Shown here: piece after piece, positions 1-11,197 of the stretch
How positions within the stretch are numbered: position 1 is the stretch's first letter
How the letters are laid out: each line of letters begins with the position of its first letter
Source of the DNA: Strongylocentrotus purpuratus
Taxonomy: Eukaryota > Echinodermata > Echinoidea > Camarodonta > Strongylocentrotidae
DNA length: 64,000 bases
NCBI RefSeq assembly: GCF_000002235.5
Contig: NW_022145609.1
Location: forward strand, 25,495,493 to 25,559,492
Reading direction: 5' to 3'
Program-made: the position numbers and the translations under genes
The notes under the pieces: model-generated
What the model saw: the letters and a program-made list of their open reading frames with translations, nothing else
Told to the model about the DNA's origin: nothing
Databases searched by the model: none

Positions 1-2894
1 ACAAATGGGATTTAAGGTTGCTCTTAAAAGATGTTGAAGAGTCGGAGTTCTTCAGCTCCTGTGGAAGTGAATTCCACAGGGCTGGTCCGGCATGAGCAAA
101 AGCTCGTTCCCCCCAAGATTTCTTTGAAAGCGGTATGTGTAGAAGACCAGAGTTGGAAGATCGGAGGGTACGTGTGGGTTGGTAGAGGTGAACTAAAGAC
201 TGGTTGTATTCAGGAGCTGTTCTGTTCATGATTTGATGAACTAAAAGGAGGATTTTGAAAATTATACGTTCTTTTACAGGCAACCAATGGAGATTTTGTA
301 AGATAGGTGTAATGTGACTATGTTTGCTTGACAGAGAAATGATGCGTGCAGCTGCGTTTTGTAGTTTTTTGTAACTGTGCAATTTGAGAATTTGGTAAAT
401 TATAGAGTAAACTGTTGCCGAAATCCAAACGTGAAGAAATAAGTGAGTGAACAAGTTTCTCTGTTGCCGAACGAGTCAGATATTTCCGTATGAAGCCAAT
501 ATTGCGCAATTGATAGCGAACTGATCTGGAAATGCTTGTGATTTGTTTAGACATAGACATTTGAGAATCAAGAATGACGCCAAGATCGCGACATGAATTT
601 GATAAGGGAATGGTGTTACCGGAAATAGAAATTGAGTCTATATTTAATTTATTCAACTGAGATTTTGAGCCGAAAAGAATGAATTCGCATTTACTATGAT
701 TTAATAGCAGAGAATGTGACTTCATCCAGGCGTCAATATCAGCGATGCAATTTTCCAAATTTTGCAAGGTTTGGGAAGCTCGAATTTGATGCGGCGGAAA
801 AGAAACAAAAACTTGTATGTCATCTGCATATAAATGATAACGAACAGAATGACGTTGAAAAACATTTCTGAGACCGGTTAAATATATTGAAAATAAGGTG
901 GGCCCGCCCACAGAGCCTTGGGGTACTCCACAGCCAAGTGGCCTGGGGGAGGATGTGAAACCATTTAAAAGGACAGACTGTGAATGGCATGAAAGATAGG
1001 ATTCAAACCATTCAAGAGCCTGGTCCTGGATACCCAGACTTGTTAGAGTATTTACAAGTATTTTGTGGTCTACGGTGTCGAAGGCTGAGGACAGATCTAA
1101 AAGGACCATGGCAGTGACGGATCCGGAGTCCATTTCTCGTAAGATTGAGCTTGAAACATTGATGAGAAGGGTCTCAACACTATGATGAGGGCGGTAAGCC
1201 GACTGTAAAGGGTCAAATAAATTGTGTTCCAGCAAATAATCTGAGAGTCTAGAGAACACGACTCTCTCTAGAATTTTGAACAAAAATGGCAGATTACACA
1301 CAGGACGGTAATTTTTCAGGGATTCATTGTCCAAAGAGGGTTTCTTCAACAAAGGGCGTATAAGTGCTGTTTTTAAGACTGAGGGTACAGTGGCTTGATT
1401 CATACTAAGATTAACAATGTGAGATATAATCGGGGCAAATATCGGAGCGCAATCTTTTAAAAGAATGGTAGGAACTGGATCTAATGGACAAGATTTAGGG
1501 GGCAATTTACGAAGAAGGGAAAGAATTTCATCTGCGGTGGTATGTTGAAAGGTCCTTAGTGTGGAAGAGGTGACAGGTTCCAGTGGTAAAACATTTGGAT
1601 TAAGACTATCTCGGATTTTTTTAACTTTTAAACAGAAGAATTGAATAAACGTTTCAGCCATGGAATTGCCATCAACATATGACGGCAATGGAGAAGACTG
1701 TTTTCGGTTCAAGAGTCGATTGGCGACATTGTAGAGTTTCTTGTGATCATCGCCGCAGTCCTCGATGAGTCTGGTGTGGTATGAACGTTTCGCCTTGGAG
1801 ACAAGGTAGCTCACCCGGTCTCTCTGAGCACAAAACATCTCTCGGTCAATCTGGAGCTTTCCATTGTCCCGCCATTTCCTCTCAAGTCTCCGCCGCTCTT
1901 TCTTCGCTTCGGTGATGTCATGGTTATACCAAGGACTGTCTTGATGAGCTCTTACTTTCCGAGTCTTGGCTGGAGCATGGGAGTTCAGTAACCTGCAGAG
2001 TTCTGAGTTGTAGCGGATAACGGCAGCATCGACGCTCTCTGTTGCTGAAGACATGATGCTACTGTTAGTAACATCGTTGGCGAAATCAGTCCTGTTGATG
2101 CCCTTGATATTACGAGAGGAAAAAGTTGCATTTTTCCGCTGGGGCTTGTCGAAACGTAGCAAACAGGTAACAGCAGAATGATCAGAGATACCGGGTATTA
2201 CTTGTAGGCGAGAGTACAACAGTCTATCGGAGTTCCTGACCAGAATGACATCAAGGATATGGCCATGGTCGTGCGTAGGCGTAGTCACCAACTGGCAGAG
2301 TCCATGCCCGTCGACAAGATCATTGAACCTTTGGGTGTGTTGGGATGAGAGATTGTCTAAATGTATATTAAGATCTCCTGTGATGACCAGAGGAGATAAT
2401 TTATACAATTTCTCATCCAACAGATCTGAGAATTCATTAATAAACAATGTAAAAGATTGATAACCTGGTGGTCTAAACATGACTAAGATCTCAAGACTAG
2501 TCATGCCATTGGAGACCACGGCTGACATAGATTCAAAACTTGTATAGTTAACTAATTGGTTAATATGTACAGAGAGATTGTCCCTGTACAGGAGCCCGAC
2601 ACCACCTCCACGCCTGGAGGCTCTGGGGTGGTGCAGAAATGCAAAACCAGGGGGAGTGAGGTCAGCTATGACTGCATCATCAGATGCAGACAGCCATGTC
2701 TCACTGATAGCAGCGATATCACATTTGTTATCCTTAACAAAGTCATTAAAAATTGTGGATTTATTTCGAAGGGAGCGTGCATTGATAGTACATAATTTAA
2801 GATGGTCTTCGAATCCGTCACGGCCACCCCTTTTCCCCCGATGTGCCCTCAGCCGTCGCCCGATACCTAGGGATAAAATCCTCCCCCAGGCCAA
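1..2894 (-). mobile_element. CR1/L2-type LINE, near complete ORF2, 3' end beyond window
   Basis: The main frame (2894 to 318) encodes about 858 aa. An APE-type endonuclease comes first (LCTINARSL, AISETWL, ITGDLNIHLD, ISDHSAV), then a reverse transcriptase (NYRPVCNLPFLFKILERVV, LLDLSSAFDTVDHKIL, GVPQGSV, YHLYADDIQVF). The order and motifs are those of CR1/L2 LINEs. Near 350 the frame shifts by one base in a run of A; the shifted frame continues to about position 30 with the family's C-terminal block (AAARIISLSSKHSHITPIL, LHWLPVKERIIFKILLL, GPALWNSLP). The usual SVLGPLLF after GVPQG reads SVGGPTLF here, which suggests decay. The copy is therefore long but has at least one frame break. It lies in the same orientation as, and downstream of, the membrane-protein exons that end at 3656, so probably in an intron of that gene. 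The 5' boundary is not clear; upstream of 2894 I see no further coding. Confidence 0.93.
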
Positions 2895-3520
2895 GGTGTT
2901 GTCCTCACGCCATTTTTTTAAGGAATATCGTACTGTCGTATTTGCTTCTAAAAATCATACTAAATACGACTAAATCGTACTGGTTGGCAGGTATGTACAT
3001 GTATGAGGCCAATATAAAAAGTGTCTTTTTCAAAAATATTTATTGTAATTCTGCTTTGCTTGGCAATAATTGCATATTAAGTACTGTATTTTGTTCTCAA
3101 AGGTTCTACCATAGTACCATTGATGTTAAAAATCAACACACACACACACACACACACACACAATATCACTGTTTTTAACTCATTACTGCTACGCATAACA
3201 CGTATCAAATGTGAAAGCCATGTTGACTTTTACAGAATTTGCTTGATCTTCCAAAGCTTAGACTCATAACACTGACAAGGCTAATTAATACACAATGGCT
3301 AGTACTGAATGTATGAAGGTATGGTTCATTCCATTCAAGTTCTTGTCTGTATAATTAATATCAATTAATATTTCCTTTTCCACTAAGAGGAGACACTATA
3401 AGAGGAGATGACGATAAATTTGGTTAAATAATTGTTTGAAAGAGGCTTTGTCCACAACAGTGGTGCTCACTTCTAGCACTCAACTATAACTTTGATTTAA
3501 TTAGCTGTATCAACCAATTT

Positions 3521-3627
3521 CCTGGGCCCTATCTTACAAAGAGTTAGTCTCCTATCTCTTATGTACATAGTTGCGATTGATATAAATCGCAAAAAAGTTG
3601 CGATTGATTTGTAAGACGGGGCCCAGG
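3521..3627. mobile_element. Short palindromic MITE (GGGCCC...TTACAAA termini)
   Basis: The ends read CCTGGGCCCTATCTTACAAA and, at the other end, TTTGTAAGACGGGGCCCAGG, an imperfect inverted repeat about 20 bp long enclosing roughly 65 bp. A short inner inverted repeat (TTGCGATTGATATAAATCGC) is also present. It sits in the intron just downstream of the exon that ends at 3656. The termini resemble those of the foldback repeats at 23510, 25377 and 27998, so it may belong to the same broad group. Confidence 0.6.
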
Positions 3628-3655
3628 ATTGCCTGGTCATTCATATCATGCATAC

Positions 3656-6600
3656 CTCTGTGATCTGTAGGCCGCCATAGATGCAGCGGTACCTATACGA
3701 CTGGGAATGCCATACATTAATGCTGCAAGGTCATCATCGTCATTCATTGATGATATACCAGACATAACCTGTTGAAAACAGAAAACAATGTAATTATTAT
3801 TATTATTATTCAAAGATCCACTGTACAAACTCTCATCCATAGAAGCAGCGTGGACATAAATAAATGTTTGAGGACAATCTGAATACCGGTAATGGTTACA
3901 ATTGTTTTGCATAATACAGAACATGCTGAATTAAAACTGTATAATATTATGTGGGCATTTCCAAGGTAGTTATGTTCAGACTTCATATTCGGGTTTAATC
4001 CCTATGCCAGAGCTTATGATCAAGATGAAGAGAAAAAAATGAATTTATGAAGATTAAGAGATATTTTTAAAGATATTACATTTTTTTAGCAGATGTAGCC
4101 GCATTTGTGAATTATCTTTAGCCTTCTCAAACAACAAAATGATACTTTCTACTCTTGCTTGTTTCATAGTTTGCAGCATGCTATTATCAAAGGATGAAAT
4201 AACAAACAAAAAATACGACCTTGTTCATTTTACACTCTCCTCATGCATGAAAAAGAAAAGAAGATGTTTAATATTACCGATGCAGATGATTGTGGTCTCA
4301 ACCAGATCGGTAGCAATCCTTCATCTTCTTCCTCATCGTCCTCCTTCTCCTCCATAATGATAGCCGGAGCCTGCCGTTGCTTGAACCTGTAGGCTGCTGG
4401 GCCAGAGGATAAGTGCTTGTCATCGTACTCGGTCGTGTAATGCCCATCATCACCTAACGGTCAAGAGAATTAATACAGAGAAAACAAAGCGTTCATTGCA
4501 TGATCGGTTGAGACTCATCTTGCAAAACAGTACACCACACAAAATAGTACATATCTACAGATATTTGACAGCAATTGATGGAATACTGTTTAGGGTAATT
4601 TTGGTGAAAAGTTGATTTTACTTCATAACAGCGTCCATCTTACGCCGGGTGATACTTAACGAATTCTCACCATTTTCTCCAATGTTTGTGCAATACGATT
4701 AAGCATACAATATCTGCACTAGTTTGGCCAGGAGGGATTAGACCTCTCTGCATGGTCACTGACAGGTGGTTATCTCATCAAATAAGCTCTCAATTAACAT
4801 AAGAAAAAGGGGACCATGGGGGAACAATGGTCACCGCCTCGGCATTGTTTACTATATAGAGGGCCCAAGTAGCTATAAGTAGTGCAGTGGGGCTTTAAGA
4901 ACATATTATCATCATCATTGCCATCATTGCCACCTACCTTCCACCCCTCTGTGCTTGAGAACAACAGACACCTGGGGGTTATAGAGCTTCTCCATGGCCT
5001 CTATAGTAGCAGCTGGTTTCGATTTTGACCCTCTTCCATTCACAAACACTCCTGGAGGGTAACAAATGAAAATGCAGCATGACTCTTAAGTGAATTCTAA
5101 ACGGCCATATTTGCAGCAACGTTCACTTTACAAAAAATATGTCAGTTGCGATTCATTTATTTAGGAATGTGAAACTGTCACAGATTATGTGAAAAACTTG
5201 CAAAGTTCATGAAAACATGAATGTTTCTCCAGTAAAAGTAGGGATCTGGCTTACTTTGGTACGATTCCATCATCGATTATAAATAAAGCTTTGACTTGAA
5301 TTACAGGTACGGTATAACCATGAAGAGTGTCTGATTTTATTCTGGAAAAAAAAATGATATCGGATTTCAAGTATTTTTGTGGGAAATTAGAAAGATAATG
5401 TACCTTGGTTTTTACCAAAAAATGGGTTTTCTCTGTATTTTATGCACCAGGATATAATGTGGAGGCCTAATTAGATTCACCATTTTCCCTTGTGCTTCAT
5501 TAAAACCTTTGGGAAATTGGACATCTAACTCAAATTTCAACAAAAAGGCAGTACATTGACTAAAAGTTAATCAATCTTTTCAATATTATTAAGTATACTG
5601 ACCTATGGTATACATTTTGAGCAGCATGCGTCGCTTCTTGGATGTCATGAGGGAGAAGTCGTACTCCCTTTGCGCCAGTCTCCTCTTGAACTCTGGTAGG
5701 ATCTTCATGAACTCCTGTGCAGTTTCCTTGATGGATGCCTTGACTGACGCTGCAAAGAGTGACGTCTGGGAGATGCGACTGTGAGCCTCGATGAGTTCAT
5801 CCAGGAGATCCCAGAGGGTGTCATGGATGGGGTCCTGCAGGAGCTCTGCTTCCCTGCAGTAAGCGTTGATTATCTGGATCTGTCTGGCGACCTCATGGGC
5901 GGGACTGAAGAGTGGAGGACAGGCGAGTGCCTGCTCCAGGACGATGCGTCCACACAGGATGGCTCGCATGTACTTCTGGGTGTTCTCCTCCAGGCTGTCC
6001 AGGCTGTTGCTGGTGAGCTGCGGCCAGAAGGGTTTCGATCTGCAGAGGCAGCCGTAGTAGCGGAGAACGATGTAGATGAGCCAAAGGACAGTCATGCCAA
6101 GCCAACATACGTTGATGACGAGGAGTTCAAGATAGAGATAGGATACGGTGAAGAACACAGAGTCGACTCCGTCCATATTCTGCATGAGACCCATGAAGGA
6201 CATGACCAACATGCAGAGGAGGTTAATAGCCAGCTGAAAGTTGAAGCTGGTCACTCGAAAAGGCCACTTGAAGATGATGATAGCAAATAACAGGAGGACA
6301 GGGATAACGAAGACTAACATCTGCCAGGAGGGTAACCACAACATAGCAGAATATGCGATGATGAAGATGAACTTGAGAAAATGTATGATAGGGTAGTAAT
6401 ATGTCCAGAAGAGCTTGAAGGATGAAAACATGTGGTAGTGTTTCAGAGCCCAGATGAGGTCCAGGGAGTGTGCGTACTCTGCTTCCTTGAGCTGGAGATG
6501 AGACTCGTGGCTATCCTTCTTGAGATTGAAGATCTGAGACTTGACCTTCACGATCATCCAAGCAGGCAGCAAAATGAACAGCCCAAAGAAGATGGCCAAC

Positions 6601-7346
6601 GACACTGCCATGTATGCAATGTGCTCTCCACTCCCGCAAGGTGTTTCGTTGTGGACATCCATATTGTTCTCTGCGTTGCAATGGAACACCTTCCCCAAGG
6701 CAACTCCAACTGGCATCACAAGAACTTGAGCAAGGAAGAGGTAAGTGCGCTTGAACCTGGCAACCTGCAGCAGTAGATTGAACTTCCTCTGATAATACAT
6801 GCTCAGGTAGATAAAAATAAAGATGGAGATGAAAAGGAAGATGAAAACACCCCATGCCAGTAACAAGAAGCGATAATCAAATGGGAGCAGGGAGCTGGGT
6901 ATGAACCGATTAACTGTGGATTCATAGATGGTGGGTGTATTCAGCTTTATGAATTCCCAGATGTCTAGGTTTGCAAAGAGGATGAACCTGGTGTACTGCA
7001 TCCAAGCATACGGCCATGGCCACCGCAAAGCAATAGCCAAGACTACGGCATAGAACTGAAGGTAGTCCAAGACCAAGAAGAGCGCATCATGGAACACCAA
7101 GGCTGTCTTGCGCTTCTCTTTTGCCGACAACCTCAGTAGATTCTCTACATCCTCGTCATCCCCATAGCCTCGTTCTGCCAGAATAACATCGCCCTCGGTC
7201 CGGGTTGCCTCGATACGGCGAGCCTCCTGTTTCCGTCTCAGCTCTTGAAATGCACGTTCCTCAGCGATGGATGATGGAGCAAGCAGAGGGAGAGCATCAC
7301 CTCCGCTCTCCTCTTTAAGAGATTTTCTGAGATCTCTGGTTGTCAT
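3656..7346 (-). CDS. Unrecognised multi-pass membrane protein, 5' part of gene
   Basis: Four exons join in frame: 7346-5603, 5051-4938, 4453-4278 and 3768-3656, each with GT-AG boundaries (donors GTCAGT, GTAGGT, GTAATA, GTATGC). The last ends in phase 2, so the gene continues leftwards out of the window. The first exon encodes an N-terminal soluble stretch of about 80 aa (LLAPSSIAEERAFQELRRKQ) followed by seven to nine hydrophobic segments between roughly residues 80 and 440, for example FLFISIFIFIYLSMYY and FVIPVLLLFAIIIFKW. A soluble helical region follows (from SLDSLEENTQKYMRAI to PEFKRRLAQREYDF), then a basic patch TSKKRRMLLKM. Later exons are low complexity and acidic (EEKEDDEEEDE, MNDDDDLAALMYGIP). 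There is no signal peptide and no catalytic or channel motif I can name. I do not recognise the family; a membrane location is the only safe functional statement. The ATG at 7346 is preceded by an acceptor at 7403, so the 5' leader is spliced. Confidence 0.85.
4699..4898 (+). mobile_element. TTAA-flanked MITE, copy A
   Basis: This 200-bp repeat has two relatives in the window (34404-34597 and, inverted, about 43217-43418). The shared core includes CATAAGAAAAAGGGGACCAT and an end GCAGTGGGGCTTTAA. The element is bounded by TTAA on both sides, the duplication made by piggyBac- and Kolobok-type transposases. Terminal inverted repeats are weak. It lies in the intron between the exons starting at 4453 and ending at 4938 of the membrane-protein gene. 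Confidence 0.6.
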
Positions 7347-7364
7347 AATTTCTTATTCTATCCC

Positions 7365-7379
7365 TCACTGCTGAGCCAT
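7365..7379 (-). promoter_or_regulatory. Four-codon upstream ORF in 5' leader
   Basis: On the minus strand an ATG at 7379 in a good context (GCAAAAATGG) opens a four-codon reading frame, Met-Ala-Gln-Gln, closed by TGA at 7367-7365. The main ATG is at 7346, 18 nt further on. The leader exon here starts after an acceptor (TTTTTTCCAG, exon from about 7403). Such a short uORF could lower initiation at the main start; that role is inference. Confidence 0.45.
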
Positions 7380-8100
7380 TTTTGCAGGCCACCAAGCCAG
7401 TCTGGAAAAAATAAAGAAAAGATTCATGTTTGAAAATTAAAATTAGACATACAAATATGTACATCGTCCTCAGACTTCTCAGACTTTGTATACTGCATAA
7501 TATTCAAGAGCAACAGGTTGGTTATCGACATGGTTTTATTAAACGTATCTCTACCAGCGTCTAAACTATAACACTAACAGTCTTTACCCACATTTGTGTC
7601 TGGACAGGTTGGTTATCCAGACGCTAGAACAATTTTTGTAAGAAAATATTCACGAATCATTCAAAAAGATATGTATCAACTAGTCTAGGTCTACAATAGG
7701 GTCTACAGTGTATTACTATTATATTGTCAATAGACCTACTACTATCATTGACTATAGGCCTACATGACAAATCATCTAAAAATTCACTGTAGATCTACAA
7801 TGTACTAGGCTACAGCGCTCAATCAATCATTCAATGGCATGCGCAAAGTTCTTCGTGTCGAGGAAGTATTATTAATTTTAATTGTTGATTATTGGTAGAC
7901 CAGTAGACTAGTGTCTAGTCTACTTCTTCTTCGTCATAATCTGCCTTCACTCCTGAATTCCCATGCTTAGTTAAATGGCATAGATCTGGGCTATGCTGTG
8001 TCATTCTTTTGGCCTTACAAATTACAAACCCTCAACAATGCCAGGCCCATGCCATGCATGGAAGATCAGAGGATGAGCCAAGGAGTGCAGTAAAACTCAC

Positions 8101-8170
8101 CGACAGACACCGTACCGCGACACGCCGTACCGTTCCGACTCTGTGCCGAGCAGTGAGCTCTTCTTCGACT
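8101..8170 (-). promoter_or_regulatory. Candidate non-coding first exon and promoter region of membrane-protein gene
   Basis: On the minus strand a strong donor (TGTCTGTCG then GTGAGT) ends at 8101, matching the acceptor at 7403 ahead of the coding exon. The sequence just upstream (8101 to about 8200) is relatively rich in CG dinucleotides (CCGTACCGCGACACGCCG on the plus strand), unlike its AT-rich surroundings, as expected for a first exon and promoter. The transcription start itself cannot be placed; the right edge given is arbitrary. Confidence 0.4.
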
Positions 8171-8199
8171 TCGGCCGTACTAACTCGCCACTATTTTGT

Positions 8200-8704
8200 T
8201 CCTTCTTTTTCCAATTCCAGTTCATTCAACAAAGTCCTTGATGAACAGTTACAGTCACATCAAACGTATGTAGTGCCTCCCACAGTTTTGGAATTCAACA
8301 TAAATTATTCATTATTTTGTTATGTTTTACGGCGATCTGTTTATCACCACTGTGCCAGTTTTGAGTTATTTTGCTAGTTCTGGCTTGTGTATGACGTCAT
8401 AAGTGTCATGGCAAATTGATCGTACTCGATCGGATGTATGTTTTCCAAAGCATATATTTTTGTAATAAACATTATCAAATGTTATTTATACATTACGAAA
8501 ATATTTGTAATTATGTTTAAATATTAATTTAATTATAATTTTTGTAAAAATATTAAATTTAAACGCATTTGTATCACATTAAGTGCACGTAACATGCAAT
8601 TATTGTTATCTTATTGAACGTAGGCTGCTATATCATTTTCGATTCGTGAAGGGATAGGGAACAGGCCGCGTGTGTTTGTTGTTATTGTTGTTTGTTGTTG
8701 TTGT

Positions 8705-8742
<38 letters not shown>

Positions 8743-9815
8743 CATCTTACAATTTAAACCCCATATATGGCATCTTCTTTTTCAGGATCAGAATTGTGGC
8801 CCCTGATGGGCATGCTTTTACAGAATCCTGGATTAAAAAAAAAACATTTGTTATTATTTTCTCTAAAATCAAATACATATTGTACAAATCATTCATATTA
8901 AACAAATTTGTATATTCTTCATAACTAAACTGGATGCACTTACATTGATATTTTGGCTCAAACATAAATTGCAACAATAAAAGAAAAACAAAAAGTACAT
9001 TTTCATAAACTGTTTAGAAAATATTTGCATATTATATGATCAAAGAATATAGTACTTTTTTGTCTATTTTTTGTTGTCTATTCCCCCCCCCCCCCCCCCG
9101 ATAAACATACTCCCAACACCCTCGTCCACATACGCCCGGCCGTAAACGATACAGCACAGCGGGCTGGAGTGCACATGCTGACTCTATTTTGGGGGAGGGG
9201 CCGGCCGGGGCACACGTACCATCCCTCTCCAACTTAAAACCCCTATATAGGCCTATGACGCCACCTTTTCCAAATTTGGAATCAAGGAAAAGTTGGCCTC
9301 CTGTTACTAACGTGTTAGCCCTAAAATACCCCAGAAAGAAAAAAAACTTCCACCTAAGCTGTATAAAACCCTTATTGCTAAAAATCCTAACTTTCTAGAA
9401 TATTTTTTTCAATTTCGTACAGTTCCATCATATTATGTCCTTACTAGTAGGGCTATTCGAAGGGGAGGTGGAGGGATTTTAAAATTGGGGGCCCAAAAGG
9501 GAGGGTAAGCAAAATTACGGTATTGCATTATAGCCACATAATTAAGCGGTGAATAGACTATGGCGAATTGAGACTTTTGAAGATATGTAGTGATTATAGA
9601 TATATATTTGAGCTTGACAGATCAAATCAAATCAAATTAGATCAAGCTTCCTATTTGAAAAGTCACTCCCGAATTTGGTAAAAGTAAAGGCATGGCCCCT
9701 TATAGATAACTAAGCATTTACAGATTGGCCTAACTGAAGATGCCCCTGCATGTCAGCAGTAAAGTAGCTAGCGCTCGATATCTTTAATAGGACTAATAGG
9801 AGGATAGTCGTATTG
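8200..9815. other. Intergenic stretch without recognised gene
   Basis: AT-rich DNA holding a (TTG)n microsatellite at about 8670-8741, a poly(C) run at about 9082-9099 and no ORF with coding character. Nothing else is recognised here. Confidence 0.6.
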
Positions 9816-10233
9816 AGGACAATTACCTCCTGAACAATCACCCCACCGGAAAATTACCCCCGGAAAATTACCCCTCCGGACAAACACCCCCGAGGACATT
9901 TACCCACCGGAAAATTACCCCCACAATTGCCCCCACCCCTGAAAATTACCCCCGGAAAATTACCCCTCAGGACAACCACCCCGATGAATATGCCCCCGAA
10001 AAAAAATATCCGCCTATTTAGCTGTCCACACGATAATAGGTTGGTTTTGCTATAAAATCAGATTTTTTTTCGTGGGGTAATTGTCCGGGGGGGGGGGATT
10101 ATCAAAGGGGGCAATTTTCAGGCAGGGGGGGGGGGAGGGTAATTGTCCTGGGGATGGTTGTCCTCGGGGGGGGGGGGAGGTAATTGTTCCGCTGGTAATT
10201 GGCCGGGGGTGATTGTCCAGGAGCTAATCGTTC
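9816..10233. repeat. Foldback of degenerate GGTAATTGTCC units
   Basis: The left arm is a run of units such as GGACAATTACC, CCGGAAAATTACCCC and GGACAAACACCCC; the right arm carries the complements (GGGGTAATTGTCC, GGGGGCAATTTTC, GGTGATTGTCCAGG). The outer ends match in inverted orientation (left GACAATTACCTCCTGAACAA, right the complement of GAACGATTAGCTCCTGGACA). The centre is near 10020. Unit length is about 18-20 bp with variable G/C runs. Fragments with the same words occur at 41055-41120 and 56240-56330. It resembles a foldback transposon with arm-internal repeats. It does not code for anything. Confidence 0.75.
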
Positions 10234-10996
10234 TATAAAGAACCAGATGTAGTAATTTATTTCATTTCCTTCTAATTTTCTTCTATATATTTGAGCACCC
10301 CGTATACAAATATAACAAAGTCAAATAGATTGATTGATTGATTTTTATTCGCCAAGCTTCCAACATACAAGAATAAGAGATCAAAATTAAGTCAGCTTGA
10401 ACAGGATAACCCACGAAAGCTCGAGAGCTTATTTCCAGTGGGGTCCCCGACAGACATGTACATTATTAACCGATAAGGAAAAAACTTATTAAAGATGATA
10501 ATGATGATAATAATATTAAAAACAGCAGACTGATGATAGAAATGATAATAGGTACAAGAAGAAAAGAAGAAGGAGAATAAGAAAAGGAGGAGGAGGAGAG
10601 AAGGAAGAGGAAACTAATGATGAATATGTAGAATTTTTATAACGTACAAAAACATAAGTATATACAAAAGGGGGCAAAATGAACCGGTAGAAGAATAAAA
10701 ATGTCAATCATATAACAATGTCATTCGCTTTTCTTCTCTGAATCTCATGAGCAAAGTTTTCTATTTCCTTTATATCATTAGAAAGGGAATTCCAATGTTT
10801 TATGCCATTGTAATAAAACGAATTACCAATATACGACCTACTATTTCTGGTAAGTTAAAGTTAAATCAGCTATTTCTTGTGCAGTAACAAGATCGAAGTC
10901 AGATCGGCTTGCATGGTGATGTAGAATAAGGTTTGCGGATGCACCATGTGAGAGAGAGAGGGAGGATTGAGGAGTCCTGAAAAGGACTCTCGGTAA

Positions 10997-11030
10997 TCTT
11001 TCTTGAGGGTGTGTAGTCCTGAAAAGGACT
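10997..11030 (-). promoter_or_regulatory. Histone-like 3' processing signal, left arm (stem-loop plus HDE)
   Basis: Read on the minus strand: hairpin AGTCCTTTTCAGGACT (11030-11015), a 9-nt spacer, then CAAGAAAGA (11005-10997). In replication-dependent histone genes of sea urchins a stem-loop followed within a few bases by CAAGAAAGA directs U7 snRNP-dependent cleavage. Order and spacing here fit that arrangement. Whether it is used is unknown. Confidence 0.6.
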
Positions 11031-11166
11031 GTTGGTGTAGTCTTGAAAAAAGACTGTTGGTTATATTTCTTAGCTTATAGTTCTAAGAAGAACTATATAG
11101 CGCTTGGAGAGGATGGGTGGCGGGAATGGCTCGAAGTTTCGAACAGGTTGACTATCCGTCGTCAGG

Positions 11167-11197
11167 AGTCCTTTTCAGGACTAACCCTCAAGAAAGA
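11167..11197 (+). promoter_or_regulatory. Histone-like 3' processing signal, right arm (stem-loop plus HDE)
   Basis: Plus-strand hairpin AGTCCTTTTCAGGACT at 11167-11182 is followed after 6 nt by an exact CAAGAAAGA at 11189-11197. A second identical hairpin follows at 11206-11221. This is the mirror image of the left-arm signal, so transcripts entering from either side would meet a stem-loop/HDE pair. Confidence 0.6.

Noticed and set aside
5781-6290. 169-codon plus-strand frame
   Set aside because: Antisense to the conserved membrane-protein exon, with no independent features.
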